Both the position numbers and the translations under genes were made by a program. Below, piece after piece: positions 1 through 8,414 of a DNA stretch of 64,000 nt (positions within the stretch are counted from its first letter, which is position 1; each line of letters opens with the position of its first letter). The notes under the pieces are model-generated. The model made no database searches. It was given only the letters and a program-made list of their open reading frames with translations, and was not told the origin of the DNA. The stretch covers positions 124,001 to 188,000 of the forward strand of contig CATOTH010000002.1 of NCBI GenBank assembly GCA_951813065.1. The letters run 5' to 3'. This DNA comes from an uncultured Bryobacterales bacterium. GTDB taxonomy: Bacteria; Acidobacteriota; Terriglobia; Bryobacterales; UBA6623.

Positions 1-912
1 AAGATCATCCTCGTGGGTCGCGAGGAAGTTCTCAGCAAGGAGCTGTCCAAGTACTTCCCGGCGCGCGGCCAGATTGAAATCGTCCACGCGAGAGACGTGG
101 TCACGATGCACGACAATCCCTCGAAGGCGCTGCGCTCCAAGAAGGACAGCTCGATCCGTGTCGCGGCCGAGCAAGTGCTCGCCGGGCGGGCCTCCGGCTT
201 GGTGTCCGCCGGCAACACAGGGGCGGTGATGGCAACTGCGCTGAATGTCATGGGACGAATCCCGGGAGTCAAGCGCCCGGCTGTCGCCCAAATCTTCCCG
301 ACCGGCAACGGCGGGCGCACGTTGGTCCTCGATGTGGGCGCCAATGTCGATTGCACGCCCGAGATGCTCGTTCAGTTCGCGGTCATGGGAAACGCTTACA
401 CCCGCGTGCTCTTCGAATGCGAAAAGCCACGGATCGGACTGCTCTCCATCGGCGAGGAAGACCACAAGGGCAACGAGCTCACGCGCGAATCGATGCCGTT
501 GCTCAAGCGCCAGCCGTTCCAATTCGTCGGTAACGTGGAAGGCCGTGACCTGTTCAGCGGGGATGTGGACGTCATCGTTTGCGACGGCTTCATCGGCAAC
601 GTCGCCCTCAAGGTCAGCGAAGGCCTGGTGTCGACGATCAAGAAGATGCTGATCGAGTCGCTGGAGGCCACGGTGATGCGGCAAATCGGCTACGGTCTCG
701 CCAAGGGCGCGTTCGAAGAGTTCCAGAAGCGCGTCGATTACGAGGAGTATGGGGGCGCGCCGATGCTCGGCGTCCGAGGGGGCGTCATCATCTGCCACGG
801 TCGCTCGACACGCCAGGCAATCAAGAACGCGATCCGCGTCGCCATGGAATTCGAGGCCGGCGGCATTAGCCGCCAGATCCAGGAAAACCTCGAGCACAGC
901 CTCAAGAAGTGA
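1..912 (+). CDS. plsX: Phosphate acyltransferase PlsX (5' end outside window)
   Basis: PlsX converts acyl-ACP to acyl-phosphate, the first step of the PlsX/PlsY phospholipid route, at the inner face of the membrane. The frame is open from base 1 (the codons before the GTG at 13 read KII-L), so the gene begins upstream and about 303 codons are visible. The family is usually about 330-350 residues. Family signatures are the SAGNTGA segment, LDVGAN, the GLLSIGEE stretch, VCDGFIGNV and the C-terminal GGAPMLGV. No downstream partner such as fabH is seen, because the next genes are convergent. Identification is firm from these conserved blocks. Confidence 0.93.
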   Translation, partial: KIILVGREEVLSKELSKYFPARGQIEIVHARDVVTMHDNPSKALRSKKDSSIRVAAEQVLAGRASGLVSAGNTGAVMATALNVMGRIPGVKRPAVAQIFPTGNGGRTLVLDVGANVDCTPEMLVQFAVMGNAYTRVLFECEKPRIGLLSIGEEDHKGNELTRESMPLLKRQPFQFVGNVEGRDLFSGDVDVIVCDGFIGNVALKVSEGLVSTIKKMLIESLEATVMRQIGYGLAKGAFEEFQKRVDYEEYGGAPMLGVRGGVIICHGRSTRQAIKNAIRVAMEFEAGGISRQIQENLEHSLKK

Positions 913-948
913 AGCCTCCCTGGCCTGGCAATCGCGCCGCCAAGGGGT

Positions 949-1431
949 TCAGACTGAGGCGCTGCCCAGCCGAACGCAGACGGCTGGCAGTTCCTTGTCG
1001 ATACGCTCGCCCAGAGACACCATTTCCTCTTCGCTGAGACTCGCCTGGACCGCTTCGAAGAGCACCCTCTCCTCGGTGCGGATGTGCCGGACCAATCGCT
1101 GTCGCCAGGCTAGTAGTTCATCCACCAAAGCCTCCCCCTGCGCGGTCTCCAGCGACTCGATCGCCGTCCGGATCTCGACGTGCTCCCCGATCAGGATGTC
1201 GATGGTCTCCGGGACAGGGATGGCTTCGCGCACGGCGGGGAACAGGATTCTTTCTTCGACTTCGAAATGCCCGCGGAGTTCGAGTTCCCAGGCGTCGAGG
1301 ACCTGCCCTCGCAAGCTCTCCGCCACCGCGAGGTCAGCGCCGTCCCGCAGGCCCCGCTCGATGAACACTCCCAGCGCCAACCCGTCATGATGCTGGCGGG
1401 ACAGGGAAACCAGCGCCGGGTGCCGTTTCAT
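949..1431 (-). CDS. Hemerythrin HHE cation-binding domain protein
   Basis: This 160-residue cytoplasmic protein consists of one hemerythrin/HHE four-helix bundle. Likely diiron ligands are His14/His15 (RQHHDG), His55 and Glu59 (HFEVEE), His84 (GEHVEI) and His116/Glu120 (HIRTEE). Such proteins bind O2, NO or iron and often serve in oxidative or nitrosative stress, so the exact role here is inferred. The ATG at 1431 was chosen because homology begins with MKRHPAL. The longer open frame upstream is only a shadow of the MFS gene. It lies 14 bp downstream of the MFS transporter gene, so the two are probably co-transcribed. Confidence 0.82.
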   Translation of the reverse strand: MKRHPALVSLSRQHHDGLALGVFIERGLRDGADLAVAESLRGQVLDAWELELRGHFEVEERILFPAVREAIPVPETIDILIGEHVEIRTAIESLETAQGEALVDELLAWRQRLVRHIRTEERVLFEAVQASLSEEEMVSLGERIDKELPAVCVRLGSASV

Positions 1432-1445
1432 GCGCGATGTCGCCG

Positions 1446-2696
1446 TTACGATTCCAGTGTTTCGGGCTTGTAGCCGCCCTTCCTCCAGAAATGCAGGAAG
1501 AACAGCCCGAAGAAGACGATCAACACCATCGGCAGGACGGCAACATTCTGGAAGGCAGCCTGCGCTCCATGGTTCTCGTACCAGCCGCCCATGATAGGCA
1601 GGACGAACGCGATTGCAAGATTTCCAGTGCCGCCCATCAATGCCAGCGCGACCGGGCCGCCTTTCGGGAAGAGTTCCGACGTGACGCCCAGCATGGTCGG
1701 CCAGAAATAGGTCTTGCCGACCCCGAACAGGGTTGCTGCAGCAAACGCCCCGAACATCGTCGTCGCAGAGCCGAGCGCGTATAGGCCCGCCGCCGCAAGA
1801 GCGGCGGAAATGGTCATGAGGCCAAATGGCGAGAACGCATGCGCGAGTGGACCGCCGAAGAAACGCAGCACGAACATGATGCCCGCCGTGTAGACGAGGA
1901 TCAGGATGCCCTGCATTCCCGTGAGGTTGGTAATCAGGGACGGCACCCACTGGTCCGGTCCCAGTTCGGTGGCGGAAGTTAGCCACATGCAGATCCAGAG
2001 GCAGATGAACGAGGGTCGAAGCAGGTCCATCAGCATGGCCCGGTTACTGACACCGGCGCTGACTCTCTCTGTCACCGGGAAACTCTGCCCCTTGATAATG
2101 AACAGGTACGCGACTGCCACAAGCGGAATGGTGAGCAGCTTGACTCGCCAGCCAAGAGTGGCCGTCGCCTCGCTGACTGAACCGTCCAGGCCCATGATCT
2201 TGGTGATCACGTAGGCGAGCAGACCACCGACGATCAGGCCACCCGGCCACCAAGCGTGCAACACGTTCATCCGGTGCGTCTTGTCCTCTGGATAGAGCGT
2301 AGAGCAGAGCGGATTGATCACGCCCTCCACCAAGCCCTGAGCAAGGCCGAGGGTGAGCATTGCAAACCACAGCAGAATGGTGATCGGGTTGCCGAATATC
2401 GATGAGATCGGGCCGTCGGGGAAGGGCGCAACGACAATCGCCAGGATGGCGGCGACGTAGAAGAGCCCTGAAATCGTCAGCAGCCGACGCATCCCGAATA
2501 GGTCGACTAGAGAACCGCCGATCAGGATCGACAGCGTGAAGCCCAGGAAGGCGGGACTCAGCAGCTGGCCTAGCTGCTCCTTGTTCAGCTGGAAGTCATT
2601 GCCGAGAGCGTCGAGCACATCGCCACGGATCGAGAAGACCATTGAAGTCGTGACAAGAGCCACGCAACTCGCTATGAAGAGGCGGTTTCGGTTCAT
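1446..2696 (-). CDS. MFS transporter, 12 membrane segments
   Basis: This 416-residue integral membrane permease of the major facilitator superfamily has about 12 hydrophobic helices. The MFS loop 2-3 motif is recognisable as GGSLVDLFGMRRLL near residues 60-75. A strong Shine-Dalgarno AAGGAGG lies a few bases before the ATG at 2696. The substrate cannot be read from sequence. The pattern, including the WWPGG segment in the middle loop, resembles sugar-permease-like acidobacterial and planctomycete MFS proteins. It heads a two-gene unit with the hemerythrin protein. Confidence 0.85.
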   Translation of the reverse strand: MNRNRLFIASCVALVTTSMVFSIRGDVLDALGNDFQLNKEQLGQLLSPAFLGFTLSILIGGSLVDLFGMRRLLTISGLFYVAAILAIVVAPFPDGPISSIFGNPITILLWFAMLTLGLAQGLVEGVINPLCSTLYPEDKTHRMNVLHAWWPGGLIVGGLLAYVITKIMGLDGSVSEATATLGWRVKLLTIPLVAVAYLFIIKGQSFPVTERVSAGVSNRAMLMDLLRPSFICLWICMWLTSATELGPDQWVPSLITNLTGMQGILILVYTAGIMFVLRFFGGPLAHAFSPFGLMTISAALAAAGLYALGSATTMFGAFAAATLFGVGKTYFWPTMLGVTSELFPKGGPVALALMGGTGNLAIAFVLPIMGGWYENHGAQAAFQNVAVLPMVLIVFFGLFFLHFWRKGGYKPETLES

Positions 2697-3043
2697 ACAA
2701 ATCCTCCTTGTGGGACTCGGGCAGTGAGCGTAGCATACCGAATTCGGCGTCAGTAGTGGATTGAGAGCGCCGGAATCTCCTGGGACCCCCGGGGCTCGTA
2801 ATCATCAGCACGTGGATGCGCGCGGTGTACTTCGCTCGGATAGGCAATCCTCTCTGTGACTACGCTTTAGCCCGTGAGAGCGCCTACGAGACGACTTTCC
2901 TCGTTGGCGCACTCAAGTCCTGCCTGGCCCCTGTTTCGATAGCGTAGTTCGGCCACTCTGACGACTTCGACTCGCCGAGGGACACTGGCACCCAGCCAAC
3001 GCAATGACAAACTACAACCTTCCCTGGACGACTCGGACCGGAC
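2697..3043. other. Intergenic, no feature recognised
   Basis: These 347 bases lie between the divergent side of the MFS gene and the 3' end of the first tannase gene. The short frames here show no ribosome-binding site or recognisable protein. It probably holds the MFS promoter, but no clear -35/-10 pair was found. Confidence 0.4.
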
Positions 3044-4612
3044 TCAGCGCGGCGCCGGGGAGACACATGCGAAGGACTCTGCCGAGTTCGGATCTCCCTG
3101 GCCATCGTACTTGGCGACCTCAGGGTAGGGACACAAGGGCCTGGTCATTTCGGCCCGGCCTTCGACCACCCGGGCCGCGACGAGCCGCTCCGGCACCTTC
3201 CCGGATTCCACCCAGTCGATCAACACCTTGCGGTAATCCACCCTGGACACGCCCAGCCCGCCGCCGCAATGGAACATTCCCGGCACCATGAACAGACGGA
3301 AATACTCGTCCACGCCAGGCCCGCTCACGCGCTGGACATCCTCGTAGTAGTTCACGCCCATCATGGGATTCAGGGCGGTATCAGCCCAGCCGAAGTACAT
3401 CAGCATCTTGCCTCCCGCATCGCGGAACCCCGTGAGGTCAGGATTCGTGGCATCAAGGATCGAACGGATGAAATCCATCCGGTGGGGATCTTCGTCATAG
3501 TCGAACGAGCGCCAGTCGTAGTCCGGATCGTCCGGCTCGAACGCCATGTAACGCAAGAACGTCTCGGCAAACACCTGCTGCCGGGAGGGCCCGTCCGGCT
3601 GGATGATCCAACCGTTCCAGCCACTCCTCGGCCGACGCGCCATCGGCGGGGTGGCTTCGGAACCAAACGGAAGCCCGGGAAACAGGACCTCGCCGCGACT
3701 GACCACCCCTCCATAGATCTTTTGGAGGGTCGTCAGTTCCGCGGCGCTGAAGCAGCCGTCGCCGGACCCGTCGGCGCAACGGGGCAGGTCACGCGCGGGA
3801 TCGAAGTCGCACACCCTAGGGTCCTCCAGCAGACCATCCTTTAGGCCGTCAATGCTGTCGCAGCGACTGTAGATCTCCTGAGCCAGGAGATCCACCTTTG
3901 CAAGGCTGATTGGCGCCTCATCCAGAGCCTTGGCATTCCAGGCTCCCCAAATCTGCGTGTTGGTGAAGTCCAGCACGGGAGCCCCGACGATGATGCCGTC
4001 AAAGTCCTCCGGGAACCGCTGCGCCGCCATCAGCCCCTGTCGGCCGCCAGTCGAACAGCCTTGCCAGTAGGTGTAGTTGGCAGGCCTCCCGTAGTACATT
4101 TCCGTCAATTCCTTGGTGGTCTGAATCGTGAGGCGCACGGCCCGAAAGCTGTAGTCGATCTCTTTCTGCCGGTTGTTGAGAGCGAACGTCGCCAGCGGCT
4201 CGGCATTGCGGTCGTGGCCTGTGTTGGTGCGGACCGAGACGTAGCCGTCAGCCGCGAGCGCTTCAATCCCTCCACGGAGACCCGGCCCATCCAGCCGGTT
4301 ACCCGCGTATCCACCATTGCCGTTCATCAGAATGCGACCGTTCCAAGCCGCAGGCAAGACGACCTGGAAAACGATCTCCGGCGGCAGTACGCCCAGCACG
4401 CGGCAGTACGCGGGCGCTTGGTCGGTAGCGTCGACGAATACCGCGGACACGATGGAGTAGTCATAAACGGTGAGTTGGGCGATCTTGCGGCAATTGGCTT
4501 CACTCCGGTCCAACTCGGTGACCGTTGGGCTGGGAAGCTGTCCCCACGCTGCCGCGCAGCAAGCAAGTGAGAGGAACATGACCCGCTGGGCCAAGGGCGT
4601 ATTGTGTCTCAT
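3044..4612 (-). CDS. Secreted tannase/feruloyl esterase family protein, copy 1
   Basis: This 522-residue exported serine esterase belongs to the tannase family, whose members hydrolyse galloyl, feruloyl or related aromatic esters. An N-terminal signal peptide ends near residue 25 (AAWGQ). The nucleophile is Ser187 in CSTGGRQG, with the acid Asp411 (GWADT) and His448 (GMFHC). Cys186 and Cys449 sit beside Ser and His as in the family disulfide. A calcium-type loop lies at about residues 252-271 (DSIDGLKDG). The ATG at 4612 follows GGAGG by 8 nt. It is 167 bp downstream of a same-length paralogue, so this is a tandem duplication. The natural substrate is unknown. Confidence 0.88.
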   Translation of the reverse strand: MRHNTPLAQRVMFLSLACCAAAWGQLPSPTVTELDRSEANCRKIAQLTVYDYSIVSAVFVDATDQAPAYCRVLGVLPPEIVFQVVLPAAWNGRILMNGNGGYAGNRLDGPGLRGGIEALAADGYVSVRTNTGHDRNAEPLATFALNNRQKEIDYSFRAVRLTIQTTKELTEMYYGRPANYTYWQGCSTGGRQGLMAAQRFPEDFDGIIVGAPVLDFTNTQIWGAWNAKALDEAPISLAKVDLLAQEIYSRCDSIDGLKDGLLEDPRVCDFDPARDLPRCADGSGDGCFSAAELTTLQKIYGGVVSRGEVLFPGLPFGSEATPPMARRPRSGWNGWIIQPDGPSRQQVFAETFLRYMAFEPDDPDYDWRSFDYDEDPHRMDFIRSILDATNPDLTGFRDAGGKMLMYFGWADTALNPMMGVNYYEDVQRVSGPGVDEYFRLFMVPGMFHCGGGLGVSRVDYRKVLIDWVESGKVPERLVAARVVEGRAEMTRPLCPYPEVAKYDGQGDPNSAESFACVSPAPR

Positions 4613-4677
4613 CGGGGCATCCTCCGGCGTTCGCTGTCCGAATCGTTGCAGTATCCAGATCGCAAGGCGTTCGCTCG

Positions 4678-4698
4678 CACGCCATTATGACCTATCGC
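4678..4698 (-). promoter_or_regulatory. Duplicated upstream element of tannase copy 1
   Basis: This 21-nt block matches 19 of 21 positions of the block at 6413-6433. It begins 66 bp before the start codon, against 65 bp for the other copy. On the minus strand it contains CATAAT, a possible -10 hexamer, but no good -35 is seen at 17 bp. It could be a promoter, an operator, or simply preserved duplicated DNA. Confidence 0.35.
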
Positions 4699-4779
4699 GG
4701 GCGGCGCTTGCGCGTTTGGCTCAAGGGGTGCGGCAAGCCGCATCCGTCCCCCAGTCGAGAGGCAAATTCGGCACGGAAA

Positions 4780-6348
4780 TCAGCGCGGAGGCGGCGACAC
4801 GCAAGTGAAGGACTCGGCTGAGTTCGGATCCCCGGCGCCATCGTACCTGGCAACCTCCGGATACGGGCAGAGCGGGCGGGTCATTTCGGTCTGGCCGCCG
4901 ATCAGCCTCGCCCCTACGAGACGGTCCGGAGCCTGCCCCGCCTCGACCCAGTCGATCAGGGCCTTCCGGTAGTCGACACGGGAGACCCCCAGACCGCCTG
5001 CGCAGTGGAACATGCCTGGCACCATGAAGAGGCGGAAATACTCGTCCGCGTCCGGACCGCTCACGCGCTGGACCTCCTCGTAGTAATTCACGCCCATCAG
5101 CGGATTCACACCGGTGTCGGCCCATCCGAAATACATCAGCATCTTCCCACCCGCATCGCGGAACGGCGTCAGGTCGGGATCGGTGGGGTCCAGGATCGAA
5201 CGGATGAAATCCATCTTGTACGGATCGCTGTCGAAGTCGAACGAGCGCCAGTCGTAGTCCGGATCATCGGGCTCAAAGGCCATGTAACGCAGGAACGATT
5301 CGGCGAACTCCAGCTGCCACGAGGGACCGTTTTCGTTGATGACCCACCCGCGCCAGCCGCTCTGTGCCCGGCGCCTGCCCGGCGGGCTCGCTTCCGCACC
5401 GAGCGGCAGGCCGGGAAACAGCGTCGTTCCGCGACTCACCACTCCCCCGTAGAGCTTCTTGAGAGTCGCCACTTCCGCGTCGCTGAAGCACCCGTCGCTA
5501 CCGCTGTCAACGCAACGCGGAAGATCACGCGCGGGATCAAAATCGCAGACCCGCGGGTCGTCCAGGAGGCCATCTTCCAGCCCGTCGAGGCTGTCGCACC
5601 GATCGTAGACCGCCTCGGCCACCAGCCCAACCTGTTCCAGGCTGATCGGGGCCTCCTCCAGGGCCTTGGCATTCCAAGCGCCCCAGATCTCGCTGGTCGT
5701 GTGGTCCACGACTGGAGCGCCGACGATGATGCCATCGAAATCGTCCGGAAAGCGCTGTGCCTCCATCAGCCCTTGTCGGCCCCCGGTCGAACACGATTCC
5801 CAGTACGAGTAGTCGGCTTCCCGGCCGTAGTACAAGGCAGTCAGTTCCTTCGCGGTTTGGATCGTCAGGTGCACGGCGCGGAAGCCGAAATCGATCTCCT
5901 TCTGGCGATTGTTGAGGGCGAAACTTGCCAGGGGTTCGGCGCGGCGGTCATGGCCCGTGTTGGTATTGACCGCGACAAAGCCGTCCGACGCGATCCGATC
6001 AGCTTGCCTGAGGCGACCCGGCGCATTGGGAGGAGTGCCCCCGTAGCCACCGTTGCCGGTCATCAGAATGCGGCCGTTCCAGACGACCGGCAAGACGACG
6101 TGAAAAACGATCTCCGGCGGCAGGACGCCTAGCACCCGGCATCGGGCCGGCGTACGGTCCGTGGCGTCGACGAATTCCGCGGACAGAATGGAGTAGTCGT
6201 GAACCGTGAGCTGGGCGATCCTCCGGCAATCGGCCGCCCTCAGGTCGGCTTCGGTTGGCGTCAGGTCAGTGGCCTGCCCCCAGGCCGCCAAGCAATACAA
6301 CAGCGCGAGGAAGGCGGCCCTGAGGCTTGGGGGTGTTGTGGGTCTCAC
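4780..6348 (-). CDS. Secreted tannase/feruloyl esterase family protein, copy 2
   Basis: This is a close paralogue of the preceding gene, predicted to be a periplasmic or secreted serine esterase on aromatic (tannin- or ferulate-like) esters. It has the same CSTGGRQG nucleophile motif, the GWADTGVNP acid and the GMFHCAGG histidine segments, and the DSLDGLEDG calcium-type loop. The longest frame starts at 6366, but a GTG at 6348 is preferred. It has GGAGG 8 nt upstream, exactly as the ATG of copy 1 does, and gives 522 residues, the same length as copy 1. The signal peptide then runs to AAWGQ. Upstream DNA is also shared with copy 1. Confidence 0.88.
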   Translation of the reverse strand: MRPTTPPSLRAAFLALLYCLAAWGQATDLTPTEADLRAADCRRIAQLTVHDYSILSAEFVDATDRTPARCRVLGVLPPEIVFHVVLPVVWNGRILMTGNGGYGGTPPNAPGRLRQADRIASDGFVAVNTNTGHDRRAEPLASFALNNRQKEIDFGFRAVHLTIQTAKELTALYYGREADYSYWESCSTGGRQGLMEAQRFPDDFDGIIVGAPVVDHTTSEIWGAWNAKALEEAPISLEQVGLVAEAVYDRCDSLDGLEDGLLDDPRVCDFDPARDLPRCVDSGSDGCFSDAEVATLKKLYGGVVSRGTTLFPGLPLGAEASPPGRRRAQSGWRGWVINENGPSWQLEFAESFLRYMAFEPDDPDYDWRSFDFDSDPYKMDFIRSILDPTDPDLTPFRDAGGKMLMYFGWADTGVNPLMGVNYYEEVQRVSGPDADEYFRLFMVPGMFHCAGGLGVSRVDYRKALIDWVEAGQAPDRLVGARLIGGQTEMTRPLCPYPEVARYDGAGDPNSAESFTCVSPPPR

Positions 6349-6412
6349 CGGGCAATCCTCCGGCACTCACCGCCCGTCAGCAGCCAAATCCCGGACTCGC
6401 GGCGCCTGTTCA

Positions 6413-6433
6413 CACGCCATTATGGCCCATCGC
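6413..6433 (-). promoter_or_regulatory. Duplicated upstream element of tannase copy 2
   Basis: This is the counterpart of the block at 4678-4698, with 2 mismatches in 21. It lies at nearly the same distance (65 bp) from its gene and contains CATAAT on the minus strand. Positional conservation hints at a promoter or regulator site. Confidence 0.35.
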
Positions 6434-6592
6434 AAGTGAATCGAACCGAGCCTAAGCGCCTTGACACCGCAGTCGGCCGGAGGAACCTTCCCCTGCAGGG
6501 CGGAGCCGATCCCATGCGGCGGCATCGGTCGATACCGCCCGCACCAGTCGCTCGGGGACCGGCGCCCTCGCTGTAATACACTCTCGACAATC

Positions 6593-8074
6593 ATGTTGCG
6601 CTGCTTCCCGTCGTTGCCAATCGCACTCGCGTTTCTACTCTGGATGCCTCTCCACGCGCAACGGTCTCCGAACTTCGTGGTGATCCTCGCCGACGATTTG
6701 GGCTATGGAGACCTGTCCTCCTACGGTGCTCTCGCGCACCGCACGCCACACCTCGACCGCATGGCAGCCGAGGGCATCCGCCTCATTGATTTCTACGCGC
6801 CCGTGCCATTCTGCGGCCCGTCAAGGGCCACCCTGTTGACAGGCCGCTATCCCTTTCGCAACGGATTAGTCATCAATCCCTCACCGGATTACGGACGAAA
6901 CGATGTCGGGCTGCCCCAGTCTGAGATCACGATCGCCGAAGCCCTCAAGCCCCTGGGATACGCTACCGCTGCGATCGGGAAGTGGCACCTTGGCCATGTC
7001 GATGAGTACCTGCCGCGCAGGCAGGGCTTTGACGAGTACTACGGCATTCTCTACTCCAACGACATGAGACCAGTCCAACTCGTGGAGAACGAAACCGTAG
7101 TGCAGTACCCGGTCCTACAATCCGAATTGACCCGCGATTACACCCGCAGGGCTATCGATTTCATCAGGCGGCACCGCGATCGGCCGTTCTTTCTGTACAT
7201 CCCTCACGCGATGCCGCACAAGCCGCTCGCTGCGTCGGATGACTTCTATACACCGGAGACGCCGAGCGACCTGTATAGCGATGTCATCCGGGAATTGGAC
7301 TGGTCGGTGGGACAGGTCTTGTCGGAACTGCGCGATAACGGCCTTGACGAGGACACGTTCGTCTTCTTCACGTCTGACAACGGTGCAACTTTTGGAGGCT
7401 ACAACGGTGGTCTGCGAGCTATGAAAGCGTCCAGTTTTGACGGCGGAGTCCGCGTTCCGGCGATCGCGCGATGGCCCGGACGGATTCCACCGGGCCAGGT
7501 GTCGGGGGCAGTGCTGGGATCAATTGACGTTTTCCCGACGATCGTTCGCGCGGCGGGCGCGGACCTGCCCGCTGACCGGGTGATAGACGGGAAGGACATC
7601 TTGCCCCTCCTGGAGGGCAGCGTCGAGGCCTCGCCGCACGAAGGCATCTACGCCATGGGCGGTACGGAGCTGAAGCTGATCCGGTCCGGCCGTTGGAAGC
7701 TGCACGTCCGCTCGCCCCAGCCCGGCTTCCGCTGCCTGGAGGATGCAAGCGGCTGGAAGGACCAGCGCGGTCCGGACGGCATCACGATCATCGCGCAATA
7801 CGAGCAGGCTAATCCCACGCAGTGCCCGGGAGTCCAAACCGGTCCCCCGCCCAAGCCGCTGATGCTGTTCGACATGGAAGCGGACCGGTCCGAACAGCGC
7901 GATGTCGCTTCGGACCATCCCGATGTCGTCCAGCGTCTCAAGGCGATCTTCGACCGGATCGATGCCCAAGTTCCTGCAACGTTCCGGACGGGCTCCCGGG
8001 CCCCGAAGCTGCTCCGCCTTCAAGGCGGAGCGCTGCGCTACGACCGAGCAATCGAGCCGTCCCCAGTCGACTAG
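6593..8074 (+). CDS. Secreted type I sulfatase (arylsulfatase-like)
   Basis: This 493-residue exported sulfatase hydrolyses sulfate esters. The ATG at 6593 is preferred over the upstream open frame because a signal peptide (ending LHAQ, residue 23) begins there. Metal-binding Asp34-Asp35 lie in ILADDLGYGD. Cys74 in CGPSR matches CxPSR, the site converted to formylglycine by FGE, followed by ATLLTGR. KWHLG and TSDNG segments complete the catalytic pocket. The closest group by eye is the arylsulfatase A-like S1 family. The substrate is not predictable here. It is transcribed divergently from the tannase pair. Confidence 0.9.
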   Translation: MLRCFPSLPIALAFLLWMPLHAQRSPNFVVILADDLGYGDLSSYGALAHRTPHLDRMAAEGIRLIDFYAPVPFCGPSRATLLTGRYPFRNGLVINPSPDYGRNDVGLPQSEITIAEALKPLGYATAAIGKWHLGHVDEYLPRRQGFDEYYGILYSNDMRPVQLVENETVVQYPVLQSELTRDYTRRAIDFIRRHRDRPFFLYIPHAMPHKPLAASDDFYTPETPSDLYSDVIRELDWSVGQVLSELRDNGLDEDTFVFFTSDNGATFGGYNGGLRAMKASSFDGGVRVPAIARWPGRIPPGQVSGAVLGSIDVFPTIVRAAGADLPADRVIDGKDILPLLEGSVEASPHEGIYAMGGTELKLIRSGRWKLHVRSPQPGFRCLEDASGWKDQRGPDGITIIAQYEQANPTQCPGVQTGPPPKPLMLFDMEADRSEQRDVASDHPDVVQRLKAIFDRIDAQVPATFRTGSRAPKLLRLQGGALRYDRAIEPSPVD

Positions 8075-8414
8075 TGGGATCCGATCGGGGCCTTGAGTGA
8101 TTCTTGCCATGCAGCCGGGATGTTTGATATGGGGCGGTTAGACAAGCAAGATTCGGGCGAGTGGAAGAGCCGCAGGGATCCCGTCCATCGCCCTGCCAAT
8201 TGCCCCGACCACGGGATTCCTGCGATTCCATGATTGCCCGCTGTTATGCTCTTCAAGGCGTCCGACATCGCGTTGAGCTAGCCGGTTGCGCGCAAGTGCG
8301 CCAAGCCGGTCCGTCTGGCACGACAAAGATGCTCCAGGCGAGGCTCGGCCGCCACGCCAGCGGAACACTGGCACATCACTGAAAGGCATAGCTGAGGACC
8401 AGCGAGCGCGCTAG
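8075..8414. other. Intergenic, no feature recognised
   Basis: These 340 bases between the sulfatase and the decarboxylase contain no supported gene or clear terminator hairpin. Several short overlapping frames on both strands lack ribosome-binding sites. Confidence 0.4.

Noticed and set aside
1431-1986. N-terminal extension of the hemerythrin frame
   Set aside because: It lies inside the MFS gene in another frame and homology begins at Met 1431.
4678-4698. Calling the duplicated block a definite sigma-70 promoter
   Set aside because: It has CATAAT but no -35 hexamer at a proper distance in either copy, so it is listed only as a possible element.
5005-6132. 375-codon plus-strand frame opposite tannase copy 2
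   Set aside because: It is antisense to clear catalytic motifs. A similar shadow exists opposite copy 1 because the two genes are homologous.
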